Positions 33,491-43,715 of a stretch of 64,000 bases of DNA are shown here, in pieces. The notes below the pieces were generated by a model, which searched no databases, was not told the origin of the DNA, and saw only the letters and a list, made by a program, of their open reading frames with translations. Origin of the DNA: Pseudeuparius sepicola (lineage: Eukaryota > Arthropoda > Insecta > Coleoptera > Anthribidae); assembly GCA_963920635.1 (NCBI GenBank), contig OY987306.1, positions 12,108,001-12,172,000 of the forward strand, written 5' to 3'. Made by a program: the position numbers and the translations under genes. The first letter of the stretch is position 1. Each line of letters opens with the position of its first letter.

Positions 33491-35149
33491 TATATATATA
33501 ATTTATATTATTTATAATATATAAGTACAAAAAATCAAAAAGAGATTTTTCTAGAAAATATTAAAAAGCGCGTAATTAATTCCTAACGTACACCCTCGAA
33601 AACCTATAAAATGATACGTTTGATGCTCATAAATATTCAAACCTCGGAAAACTATATAAGATTTTCCAAGAATTTTCCACAATTTTCTTTTCTTTAATTC
33701 ACTTTTGTTATTTATAAATGGATTGACCACTATTTTGGCTCCAAAACATAAATTTTCACATAACCTGTAGTTCATTTAAAATATATACATGCGGTTTTTC
33801 CGCATTTAGGGGAAAACGATTAGGAAAATCGAAATTTTTCATAGAAGAAATCTTATAGTAAATTTAATTTTGAACTACTTTCACATGAAACTTTTTTTCG
33901 AAAAATGCATCTTCTTTAAGATATTAGCAGTTTTTAGTCAAAAAACGCGAAAAATCGTATATATATGTCTATATCTCAAAACGCTGTATGTTGCTGGTGG
34001 TAGCGTGTGTGACATATGTTTTCTGATATCAAAACCTACACTTTTCTATAAGAAAATCTGAGAGCGAAAATGTTCGCTTATTCCATTTTTATGTCTATCT
34101 TTCCCGGACTATAGTTACCGCAGGAATCTCTGATGATCAAAACCACCAAGAAAGAAGTATTCTTCTAAGCACCTGAATAAGTTGGACTGACCAAAGAGTA
34201 AGATATTTTTGTTTTCAATTGCCTTTTTATTTTTAATTTTGAAATTAATTTGAAAACTCTAGAGAAATGGAATTTATTGTGCATTTTATTTGAACTAAAA
34301 TAATTTTGTAACTTTTATTGGGAATTTTGAATGGATTTGAACTAGTTTATGTTATAAGCTTGAGTAATATTGATTTGATTTTGAATTAATTTGTTGCTAT
34401 TTCGAACCTTTTGCAATTTTTGTACTTTTAATCTTAATGTTATCATTTTATTGCCATAGTTTATGTATTCGTGCCATTTTGACATATTGTTTTGTGCCCT
34501 AATTTAAATTCAATTGTTGAACAGTGTACCTTTTGAATCGTTTGGATTGTGTTACATGAAAAGGGTTCATATTTCGGTTAGCTTGAGTGGCGTTGTGCGA
34601 AATTATAGATTTTTACAATTATTTATTATTTAATTATTGCACATGTTTTTGAACTTCCTCTTAAACTGTATCTTATTAACCTATTGTACTGTTTCGTATT
34701 TAATCTTATTACATACATATAGTTAAACTACCCTGTGTTCCCGTTATACACCCTTAGGCACTAAAAGTAAGTAACTGTAATCACCTTATCACCCTGTAAC
34801 ATACCGCTCACCAACTACCATCATACACGAGGTGAGCAGTGAGCATCAGTGGCGTGCCCAGAAATTGTGTCTGGGGGGGTTCGGGGGTTAAGCGAATGGA
34901 GGTTTAGCGGAGGGAGAATGGGAGGGGGGGGGAAATCTAAGACTGGCCGTTAAAAAATATACTAAAATGTAAAAAAAACTATTCTTAAAAGGGAACAAAA
35001 CTGATATTAATAAACCTACAATCCAAAATCAAGTTTTCGTTTTTTGGATTTGGACTTGGACTAAGAGTTCCGACTACTATCCGACCTGAAAACATCCCAT
35101 ATAGCATCTAATATTTTTTTAATATACAAAATAAGTTCCTAATGTGCAA

Positions 35150-35536
35150 TAGTATATTTCATTACGAGTCTGGTAATAAAGATTTTTCCGTGCGCGCGTG
35201 ACAAATTTCAAAGGTGCTTTGTTGTAAATTAGTTATTGTCAGATAAGGTGAATAAAACGTCAAAAATATTACAGAAATGTATCTAAATATTGAAACACCT
35301 ACGAATTAAAATACAAAATAGGTACATGTTAAATATCAGAGAGCATATAGAGTTTCTTAAATTTGGTTTACTTTGCTGTATATTTCTATTTTAAAGCCAT
35401 ATATTCGGTATTTTTATTCAGCGCACGGAAAGTTTTTCCATGCGTTGTTTCCGTGCGCTAGCCCGAAAAACCCCATCTTTCATTATTGCTAAAACAGATG
35501 AAAATAAGGTGTTTTCAAAGAAGTATAATAAAAAAA
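35150..35536. mobile_element. Deletion derivative of the 16183-16790 element
   Basis: From TAGTATATTTCATTACGAGT to CAAAGAAGTATAATAAAAAA the sequence follows the 16183 copy closely. However, about 230 bp (positions 16236-16464 of that copy) are missing, joining GTGACAAATT to TCAAAGGTGC. The palindromic half is thus cut in its middle while both outer ends are kept. Confidence 0.88.
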
Positions 35537-35967
35537 ATATTCCCGGATATTTATAAAACATTGTTAAAATATTTTACGAAATATGTTCAGTAAGTGCATA
35601 ATATAACCAAGATATTTATTAAGCGCAGATACAAATATATTAGATGAATGTCCAAATGATGTATATTTACACAATATTGTGTAACATATTCCTAACTTAG
35701 TGGTTCTTATAAATATTTACAAATTGAACATTTAACTTAAATACATTACAGGCACGTTCACCTTAGGAATGTGCAATTTTGGAATATTGCTGGAACATGT
35801 TAAATAGTATATTCATAGAGCAAATATCTTATGAATGTTCACAAATGGTTGTATATAAGACATTCACGATATACTTATCTTATCAATGTTCACGAGTGGC
35901 GATAACTGGAATATCATGACGTCACCGAGACTCTAGCTTACACTATTTTTAGCTAATATTTCCAAGT

Positions 35968-36041
35968 ACGTCGTTGGCTCAGTTGGTCAGAGCGTTGAAT
36001 TTGTAAATCGTTGGTCGTAGGTTCGAACCCTGCACCCGGGG
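35968..36041 (+). pseudogene. tRNA-Thr-like sequence
   Basis: A good D arm (GCTC-AGTTGGTCA-GAGC), an anticodon loop TTTGTAA (TGT, threonine), a well-paired T arm with B box GGTTCGAACCC and a tRNA length of 74 nt are present, with a T-run just downstream. The acceptor strands ACGTCGT and ACCCGGG do not pair and the anticodon stem is poor. It is therefore a pseudogene or the head of a SINE-like unit rather than a working tRNA. Confidence 0.6.
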
Positions 36042-37066
36042 TTAGCGTTTTTTTTTTTATTTTATAATTTACACGTGAATATTAAATGGATATACATAGA
36101 ACATACAAAAATGCTTCTGAAGTTTCAAATTAATCTTCAATGAATATTTGTGGATATTTATAATATGTGAAATAGTACCTTCAAAAGGCAAACACCTGAA
36201 TGTTGCCTGAATGTTCAGATAATGTTTCTACAGTTTTTATGAATATTCCTACAATATGCATGTTCTCTGAAAAAGTATTATCAGAATATTCCGCCAATGT
36301 AATTTTGCTATATATGGCATTAGCCTCGCGACACCGCGGCGAGTTATTTTCCCGAAAACCTGTTTGCCCCGAGTCCCGATTGACCTCAGCGAAGCCTCCC
36401 GATTCGTCCCATTTGACGGTACAGGTACAGATGTATTTGTACCCCTACTCCTATAGCTACGCCGCAGAAGGAGAACTGTACAGTGCAATTATTATCATTA
36501 TCCGAATATCCATTTTTAGACTACAAAGTGGGCATTTGTTTTAACTCATAAAAGATAACATTTTTGTTTAATAGAGTAGGTAGTTTAGTAGAGTAGTTTT
36601 TCGGTTTTTCTTTTGTTTTCAATTTTTTTCTTCACTTTTCGTTTGAAAATTTAACCTGCTTGGGGGGGTGGGGGTTTGAACCCCCGAACCCCCCCCCCCC
36701 CCCCCATGGGCACGCCACTGGTGAGCATCACACTGGTGTAGTGTTCTACTCCATATTACAGGTAAATAAAATTTAAAAAAGAAAAAAGTGTCTTACTGTT
36801 ACCCAGATTTCCCTAATTTTAAGGACCGAAGCAACGCCCGCGTTGCCTTGCTCTTTCAACAACCTCCTCGGTCAAAAAAGTGCCCTTGCGTACATATCTT
36901 GCAATGTAAATAACTAAATAAGCACTGAGAGTAAAGTGTGTCAGATTTCGCTTAAATATCTTAGTCCGCAAGATAAAAATAATCGTTTTTTTTTTATTTG
37001 ACACATTCCTGTACCTTCGAAAGGAAGCACTTCCGGATCTACGAGTATTCCTACGAGAAGAATATA

Positions 37067-38980
37067 CAGGGTGTCGTATTTTGAGTCTATGCATGGGGGA
37101 TCTTGGTTATCTTAAGAGATACGAGGTCGGTTAAATTAGGGCAAAGTTGCGAAATTTGATGCCGAGTAACGTATGGTAAAAAAATTGAATGCCCTTCTTG
37201 TTTTAAAAATAATGGGAACAAACTGAAAATTGTCGTTTTCGTTTTTATTTTTTTAAACGAAAACGAAGAGGGCTGGACATTTCTAAGTTGAACATTACTA
37301 AGGCACTTTTTTTACAAGGAATCTAAATACGACCTCGCATTTTTTGTCGTCTCCGTGGACAAAGATATGACGATCAACTTTTATTTTTCATATGGGCGCC
37401 ATATTGGATTTTTGCATTTTTGAAAAGAGGATTTTTTCTGGTTAAAATAATATGTTGTATTTCGTTTTTCTTGCCGTAGTAACAAATTATACGTTTTTGC
37501 TTAGAGTGCCTTGGAAACAAGCCCCATAACCTCCGATCAAATATCATATTTGATAGGAGCACATAACGTTTGATAGTTTAGTACAATTTTAAGTGTCACG
37601 GATACTTTATTTTACAGAAAAAATGTAATTTTCACATATAGAAAAGCGTGACATGATTCAAATTTATTATTCCTCAAATATAAATGACGACGAAGGGATA
37701 CTAGACGAGTCATAAACAATTTAAGGAAACGTGTTACATTGTGCCTTGAGGAACAAGGAGGACAAATTGAACATTTATTGTAAAATATGATTGTCTACTC
37801 GTCTAGGTATTTGTTATTCTTGTGTTTCCAGTTTGACTTTTTAGTGTTAATGTGTTATATGGCAAGTGACGAATAAATAACAAGATCTCAGACCATACTC
37901 TAGTCACAGCTTACCTATGTAAGGCTAAGCTGTGCTCTCGTGGTATGTTTATGATTTATTTAATCAATAAATTTAATGAATAATAATATAATGATAATGA
38001 ATTTTTACTGAACCGTTAAACAATATTCTAAAGCACACATCGCAACAATAGGTAACTGGACTTATGTTTCCAAGGCACTCTATAGAAAGACGTCAAACAT
38101 TATGGGGCTTATGTTTCCAGGGCACTCTATGAAAAAACGATTAATTTTATATTACGGCAATAAAAACAAAGTAATGCATAATCGTGTGATAAGTATATCA
38201 TTTTAATCAGAAAAAAATCCTTTTTTCAAAAATGCAAAAATACAATATGGCGCCTATAAGAAAAATAAAAGTTGATTGTCGTATTGTTGTCTAGGGAGGC
38301 GATAAAAAAATGTGAGGTAATATTTAGATTCCTTGTAAAAAAGTGCCTTAATAATGTAGTAACATAGCTATTAAGTGACGGTTTAGGTTATAAGTAAGTT
38401 CATTGTTACGAACACTGACACGTAATGACTGACATGTAATGACTGACACGTAATAAAAAATTTACGTATCTGTTCTTAATTAAAACGCAATTATCACGGG
38501 TACCTTGTTAGCGTGGCATCCGCGTCACCATAGCAACTAACCAACATACTAATTGTTGCCTGTCAGATAATCAGAAGTATAGTTTATCTATTATAATAGT
38601 TTTTCTTTCGTCGAAGAAAAATTATAATACAAAACTCGAGTTGTAAGCTTATTACATACTAGTGGAATTACAGCACCCGCCGCTGCGCGGCTCGTGCGCA
38701 ACTTTTCCACTCGTACGTAATAAGCTGTTTACAACTCTCGCTATGTAATATACTATTAACTTAGAAATGCCCAGCTCTTTATTTTCGTTTAAAAAAATAA
38801 AAACGAAAACAAAAATTTTCAGTTTTTGTCGCATTATTTTCAAAACGAGAAGGGCTAGCCAAAAATTATTTACCATGTTACTCGGCATCAATGTCCGCAA
38901 CTTTGCCCCAATTTAACCGACCTCGTATCTCTTAAGATAACCATGATTTCCATGCATAGACTCGAAATACGGCCACCCTG
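37067..38980. mobile_element. Foldback FB3 with about 470-bp arms
   Basis: The ends are CAGGGTGTCGTATTTTGAGT (37067) and ACTCGAAATACGGCCACCCTG (38960-38980). Paired landmarks are CTTAAGAGATACGAGGTCGG, AAAAGTGCCTTA and GGATTTTTTCTG. The right arm is split by the TAGTA element at 38357-38755. The loop (about 37540-38110) has no recognised coding content. A local duplication of TTATGTTTCCAAGGCACTCT lies at 38068-38135. Confidence 0.86.
38357..38755. mobile_element. 399-bp TAGTA...TACTA element, copy 1
   Basis: It interrupts the FB3 right arm. It begins TAGTAACATAGC and ends GCTATGTAATATACTA. Internal features are tandem copies of ACTGACACGTAATG (38413-38455), CCTTGTTAGCGTGGCATCC, a TTTTTCTTTCGTCGAAGAAA hairpin (38600-38620) and a terminal palindrome of about 135 bp with apex CCCGCCGCTGCGCGGCTCG. 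A second copy, split by two insertions, spans 54725-56787. Confidence 0.78.
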
Positions 38981-39386
38981 CATACACCTATAAAAAAATG
39001 CCGTTTAGTTTTAAATCACACTATATTACAAACTACTCACAGTAAACTGATTTATTAGCGTTTCTAAACAAGCCTAGAATCCTACTTCATATACCCCATA
39101 TACAATAGGAGAAGTGAAACTGTAGGAAAATATTAGGAGGATTGAGGTATAGTCTGTAAAATTCTATAAGGAAACTGCCTATTAATTTGAACTTTCTATA
39201 TTTACATGGGCCTATAATAATAACATATTTATACAATATCATTGAGAGAGGTAAGGAAGTAAGGAATAATGATCAATACAAAAAAAAATATGGCATCGTC
39301 ATGGGCAAGATGGCTTGAGCTTGAGAAGTAATATATAATATAGGTACACAAGTAATATAAATTGTTGAATAATAATTAAGTACTGT

Positions 39387-39543
39387 CTAATTATTGTAGA
39401 GTAGCCAGGCAATTAATGGCAGCCCTTTAAGCGTCCCAAATATCAAATTATGTAGAATTATCAATGGACCCACAAAAGAACAAATGAAACGGCTCAAATA
39501 GTAGTACAGTGCGAACACAAAGGCTTTGTGTACTATATATAAT
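39387..39543 (-). CDS. Fatty acyl-CoA reductase, last coding exon
   Basis: Acceptor TTTTTCAG precedes ATTATATATAG. The exon enters in phase 2 and completes an Ile codon with the preceding exon. It then reads LYIVHKAFVFALYYYLSRF and PLIILHNLIFG and ends WLLYNN at TAG (39389-39387). Fatty acyl-CoA reductases end in such a hydrophobic C-terminal segment, thought to anchor or tuck into the membrane. The intron separating it from 39609 is only 65 bp. No clear AATAAA is visible within about 150 bp after the stop. The sequence is less conserved than the other exons, so the call rests mainly on phase, length and hydrophobicity. Confidence 0.78.
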
Positions 39544-39608
39544 CTGAAAAATAAATATTAAAATTAGTAGGATTACCTACCTACACTTTAATTCCATCTC
39601 AGACTTAC

Positions 39609-39866
39609 ATTTTCTGTTGTACTCTACATCTTGGCAAAGACGACAATGGCTCTTTCATACAATATTGTCTTGCTCCTAAAATACATACTTCCATATATTT
39701 TTCAATAGGAAGAGCGCTGAAGTCCATACAAAATATTTCTTTGTCTACTGGATCTAATTCTTGGTAAAGGCTTAAAAATCGTTTACTTTTGAATATCCAA
39801 TGCCTTGTGGTAAAGAACTGGAGAAGCTCTAAGCCGTTGTGTATTCTTTTCTGAATATGGATCATG
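39609..39866 (-). CDS. Fatty acyl-CoA reductase, exon in the C-terminal FAR domain
   Basis: The translation MIHIQKRIHNGLELLQFFTT continues with RHWIFKSKRFLSLYQELDP, IFCMDFSALPIEKYMEV and CILGARQYCMKEPLSSLPRC. It fits the FAR C-terminal (Sterile) domain: QKRI..G, FTTR.W.F, D..LP..KY and GARQYC.KE.LSSLP. Acceptor GTTTTAG precedes CATGATCC and donor AAAAT precedes GTAAGT. The 258-nt exon is in phase with both neighbours. The Met at the start is internal, not a start codon. Confidence 0.95.
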
Positions 39867-40342
39867 CTAAAACGTAAACTGCATTATTTTTAACTGTTGA
39901 ACTAAAAATATTAGAAGAAAGGGGTAAAACTTACAGTGTCAGCTGCCCAAACACAGTTCATTTAACTTTATATATGTTTCAACTCACCTAAGAATGTTTA
40001 GCGACTATGATGACTTGACATTCAGTTGTACAAAAGTTTAAGATGAAATTTTGAACTTCCACGGAACCCCTAAGAGATCTCGTTACAAGCGTTTGAATTT
40101 TCTCAACTTCGTCACATTTTTAATACAACCTTTTACATAAATCTAATTTTCCAGAATCACATACTGACTATGTCTAGGAAGCTTTGACCCTTAGGTATGT
40201 TGAAACATATTATGTACAGTAAAATAAAGTGTGTTTGTTGAGCTGACTTTTGTCATATTCCCCTACTCCACTTCAAGACATGGACTATTTCCTCCGTTTA
40301 AAAATATTAGAAGATATTCGAATACGTTAGGTATCTACTTAC

Positions 40343-40582
40343 AAAGTCTTTTGTCTAAGTATGACCATAAGTAAGTCTATGAACAAAGCGGGTAGCCAGT
40401 GCATTAGAATACAGCAAATAGTGTGCATTATTTTAGATGATCTAATGTCTCCATCGGGGTACCATATCTGCATTTCAAAGGGATACTCCCGACCAACCTT
40501 TTTCCCTATATTGAGAATGTCTCCATAAGTGATCTTTAGTACTTCATCCTGAGTTAAATTGTAAACTGGTACTTCCTTAGCC
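40343..40582 (-). CDS. Fatty acyl-CoA reductase, middle exon
   Basis: From the acceptor TTGTAG before GGCTAAGG, the exon reads AKEVPVYNLTQDEVLKITYG, DILNIGKKVGREYPFEMQ, IWYPDGDIRSSKIMH and WLPALFIDLLMVILRQKTF across the next junction. VPVYN, IT.G.I and LWYPDG..RSS are typical of insect FARs, and HWLPA..D is the membrane-associated stretch between the Rossmann and FAR C-terminal domains. The donor is ACTTT before GTAAGT. The length of 240 nt is in phase with both neighbours. About 95 bp upstream, inside the intron, sits an FB4-family deletion copy. Confidence 0.95.
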
Positions 40583-40676
40583 CTACAACAAATCAATGAT
40601 ACAGCAGAGTAGCAGACTATGTTATCATTATATGGCCATTTATACAGGCCATTTATATTTATATTAGGCCGGGAGA

Positions 40677-40903
40677 TAGTGATAGAAGTATGTAAGTTCT
40701 TGTCATAAAACTTCTGAAGAAAAGATGGCATACCGTTACCGTGTGCGCATGACCAAGTAGGCTTAATATCTAATAAATCGTTTAAATGATTAAATAAGAT
40801 TTAATTTAAACTGTACTTGGGCATGCGCAAACGGTATGCTACCCTTTTTTCGGCAGTTTCATAACTTTTCATTGGCAGCCTGTTCAGAAACGTGGAAAAA
40901 TTA
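40677..40903. mobile_element. FB4-family deletion derivative
   Basis: The end GGCCGGGAGATAGTGATAG is joined directly to AAGTATGTAAGTTCTTG, skipping about 300 bp of the arm seen at 11147 and 22393. The central palindrome (ATAAATCGTTTAAATGATTA) and the inner right arm to CAGAAACGTGGAAAAATTA remain. It lies in the FAR intron, just upstream of the 40343-40582 exon. Confidence 0.78.
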
Positions 40904-40938
40904 ACGGGAATGTTCCCTCTTGGTATCTCTACTAATAC

Positions 40939-41830
40939 TGAGGTGCCCATGAGGTGCTCAGACTATATTTTCTATTTTTCTATCAAATAATTCGTTACAT
41001 GGTCTAGCCAAAAGTTCCAGAAATATTTCCATGTACTTCGTTATGAATCAGACCGGTTTATATCAGATATCAGGTAATTTGAGAAAATGTTCAAAACTAT
41101 GTTGTATAGATTTCGTATGTGCCGAACATCTGGGAAGCGACTCCAACGGATATCATGTAACTTGAGGCACTAGTTCAAGACCAATTTGTTTGCATTTCGT
41201 ACGTGCCAAAGCTCTGGGAAACGTCTCCACCATATATCAGATTACCCAAGAAATAAGTCCAAAACCAAGTTGTTTACGTTTGGTACATGCTCCAAAGCCT
41301 GGGAAGCGCCTTTGACGTACATGTCGTGCGTGAGCAGATAGGTATAAATAGGATGGGCTTCACCTATGAACTATGGTCTATGGAGGGATAGTCAACAGCC
41401 AATATTCAACAAGTTGACAAAGATCCACCAAGAGCAGTGAAGTGCTGCCACAGGACCTGCCAAGGGCCCATTGCCCGTGGCTGCAGAGAATTTCAGTGCA
41501 AGCACCACATTTTGAATTGACCAAAGAGCACGAGATTTTTGTTTTGTTAAGTTCATTAGCGACGGAGTTACCTTTCTTAATTTTATCCATATTGTGCGTG
41601 GTAAATATTGTACGTGATTTTGTCTTATTTTGGGACAGTGCCGTATCAATATAAATCTGAATATTTTAGACTAAAATTTTGGGTATTTTTAAATGCAATT
41701 TTGTGCCAATTTTGATTACTTTTGGCAATAATTTTAGATACTGTTTGCTATAATCTTGTGTAGTCGTATTTCGTCAGTTAACTAATTTATGTGCTAATAT
41801 ATTCACTATTATTCTTGGTTCTTTAATTTG
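40939..41830 (+). mobile_element. LTR D (partial) with repeated upstream units
   Basis: TACTGAGGTGCCCATGAGGTG at about 40936 recalls the start of LTR B. GGTATAAATAGGATG (41341) is a TATA box, GAATTGACCAAAGAGCACGAG (41514) matches the common LTR motif, and the T-rich part with TGGGTATTTTTAAA matches LTR B. Three tandem units lie just upstream of the TATA box. The 3' end is lost. Confidence 0.6.
41066..41318 (+). promoter_or_regulatory. Three 83-85-bp tandem units upstream of the LTR D TATA box
   Basis: Units begin at 41066, 41149 and 41234. Each carries a (G)ATATCA start and TTCAA(A/G)AC or TCCAAAACC, followed by TTTCGTA(T/C)GTGCC or its variant TTTGGTACATGC and CTGGGAAGCG. They diverge by roughly a quarter. 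The placement directly upstream of TATAAATA (41343) is that of U3 enhancer repeats in LTR retroelements; the function is inferred. Confidence 0.7.
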
Positions 41831-42078
41831 GTCAGATAGTGTGTCACTGTCTATAACTCCAGAAGGGACAAGATTCGGAGCTGTTAAGAATGACAACGGT
41901 TCCGAATAAAGAAGCAGGTAGATTGTGAATCCTGAGACAACTGTTGACATCACATGATCATAACGATTATTTAACCACTCAGAAATGGTGCTACAAGAAG
42001 ATCGATAAAATCAGAAGTTTTTGTCTTAAGAGGACGGTGAAAATACCGACAGCGACAGCAAACTGTGTGCACTTAATT

Positions 42079-42307
42079 TTAAATTTTCCCAAAGTAAAGG
42101 GAACTAATGATTTTAGTTCTAAAGTCTTCACGTACAACTAGTCCACCACCCCTAGTTCGCTTATCTAAAAGAGTGCAGCCATAGCCGGAAATTTTACTCT
42201 GCGGCGTTGGAATGTCTTTTGTGAGCCACATTTCAGTAAACTCCGCAATTTCAAATTTACGCGATTGAGTAAGATGCTTTAATACAGTGAACCCTGTCGA
42301 AAGGGAT
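42079..42307 (-). pseudogene. LINE endonuclease fragment, part 1 (split by LTR B)
   Basis: The minus strand reads SLSTGFTVLKHLTQSRKFE, IAEFTEMWLTKDIP and SGYGCTLLDKRTRGGGLVV. E.WL, GY....D and R..GGG are APE-type LINE endonuclease motifs. The start of this segment lies beyond the solo LTR: at 43651-43715 the minus strand reads SRIGHLNIRS, which connects in frame once the LTR and one copy of GGAT are removed. The RT part is absent. The clade is open (CR1-like in spacing). Confidence 0.75.
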
Positions 42308-43650
42308 TGTGATGCCCCGTAGATACCAATGAGGTGCCCCGTATATACCAACCAAAATTCTCATTTTATTTTATCAAATAATTGGATACAATGTTAAGTA
42401 CTTCCTTAAAATATCTTGTTTCAAATTCATCGCGCCAGAGACCAAGCCGCCGAATATCGGGTAATAAATTAAATCGAAAAACCATGTTGTTTATATTAGA
42501 TAGATTGGCCAGGGTAATTAATGTCTACCGAAAAACATGTTTGTTTATGTATCCTACCCGCCGACAAGCTCGCGAGCGGATAGTGAACACCTGCAGACCC
42601 CGAATCGAGTCGGAAACAATGTCCCCATCTGATATAAAAGAGGGTTGCTCCCGGACAGGAGCCAGTCGTTGCCGACCACCTTTTGCCGGGCGAAGCCCTG
42701 CCCGGCAACCCAGCGAGTGTCCGATGCCGTGCCAGCCGTAGAAGATCCCGAATTGTTGGGCGAAGTACTGCCCGAGAAGTCATCTAGAAGTCTGCCGCCT
42801 TGCCTGCCCGTTGAACTGACCACAGAGTAAGCGATTGAATTTTGTTTTGTTGGGTTTTGTCGACTGAGTTGCCTTTCTATTTCTAGTTAATTGATTTATT
42901 TGATTTTATTTTATTTTGAATGCTATTGGTGTTTATTTGAGGTGTCGTAAAGGATTGTTATATTTTGTCATATTTTAAAACAGTGTCGTTATAGTTCTGA
43001 ATATTTTACGCCAAATTTAGGGTATTTTAAAAGCTGTTAGCCAAGCAGTGCCGTATTAAGTCCAATATTAATATTTTACGCTAAATTGTGGGTATTTTTA
43101 AATACGTTCTTGTGCCGATTTCAAGTGATTTTAATAATTTTGTGTCTCTATTATCAATTTCGAATCATATTTAATTTACATATTTTATTATCGCGTTTGT
43201 GTGATCAGGCTAACTAAATTGTGTGCCAATAATTTTGGTATTATTTCTTGTAATAATTTGAGCTACATTCATGTACTATTTTCGCAGGTTTTTGTTATCA
43301 GTTTATGCTATAAGCTAGTATTGTTCGCCACTTAACCAGTCACTAAAATTTAAAGATAATTATTTTGTGCTAAACCTTTTATTATCGGTTCTTTTCTGTA
43401 ATATTTACTTAGGAATATTTTAATAATTCATTTTGTTCACGTCTGTGCATCCTCAATTCATTTACTGTGTAATTCGTAACCTGTATATTATTACGCCATA
43501 GGCGTACCATTTACTTTTTAATATATTTATTAAAATTCCCCTGTTGTTTCCGTTAATCCTTAGGCCCACACCAAAAATAAATTAACTTATGGACCACCTT
43601 TAAAGGTACCGCTCGACCAACTAACATCAAAAACAAAGGTGCGCGCCATA
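42308..43650 (+). mobile_element. Solo LTR B
   Basis: It starts TGTGATGCCCCG and ends near GCGCGCCATA, with the 4-bp duplication GGAT at both sides (42304-42307, 43651-43654). Internal signals are a TATAAAAGAG box at 42634, GGAGCCAGTCGTTGCCGACC about 20 bp downstream, GAACTGACCACAGAGTAAGCG at 42814, a long T-rich 3' half and GGCCCACACC near the end. It interrupts a LINE endonuclease frame, which its removal restores. No internal retroelement genes, so it arose by LTR-LTR recombination. Confidence 0.83.
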
Positions 43651-43715
43651 GGATCTAATATTTAGATGGCCTATTCGAGAGTTTTTCATCTTTACAAAAG
43701 TTTTACAAGTTAAAA
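43651..43715 (-). pseudogene. LINE endonuclease fragment, part 2
   Basis: SRIGHLNIRS on the minus strand is the first motif region of the APE endonuclease (N.RSL) and joins to 42307 across LTR B. Nothing recognisable precedes it. Confidence 0.68.

Larger units (their letters stand above)
31190..34106. mobile_element. Foldback FB1 inside LTR A
   Basis: Arms of about 400 bp. The left arm is 31190-31327 plus 32151-32450, the right arm about 33560-34106. Matching landmarks are GCGAAC..TCGCTCTCAGATTTTC, ACACGCTACCACCAGCAACA and TAGTTCATTTAAAATATATA. The left arm is split by FB2 (31328-32150) and the centre holds the element at 32609-33490. Boundaries are approximate. Confidence 0.8.
34847..36720. 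mobile_element. Non-autonomous hAT element inside LTR A (1,874 bp)
   Basis: The left end CAGTGGCGTGCCCAG and the right end GGGCACGCCACTG are inverted. The 8-bp duplication GTGAGCAT is exact (34839-34846, 36721-36728). G-runs and C-runs follow the ends, as in the element at 4499. Inside lie the deletion-derivative palindrome element (35150-35536), a field of GAATATTC/GAATGTTC words (35537-36300) and a tRNA-like sequence (35968-36041). No transposase. Confidence 0.9.
30964..36732 (+). mobile_element. Solo LTR A, heavily interrupted by later insertions
   Basis: It starts TGTGATGCCCCGATAGG, like the solo LTR at 42308 (TGTGATGCCCCGTAG), and ends CATCACA at 36732, with a weak 4-bp duplication CTGA/CTGG. 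A TATATATAAGAG box at 31052 is followed by GAGCCAGTCGTCGACC. The downstream GGACTGACCAAAGAGTAAG (34181) and the T-rich 3' half match LTRs B, C and D. Removing the foldback 31190-34106 and the hAT element 34847-36720 leaves about 1 kb. No retroviral-type coding region adjoins it. Probably Gypsy- or BEL-like, but this is inferred from LTR form only. Confidence 0.68.

Noticed and set aside
35968..36041. Functional tRNA-Thr gene
   Set aside because: The acceptor strands do not pair and the anticodon stem is weak.
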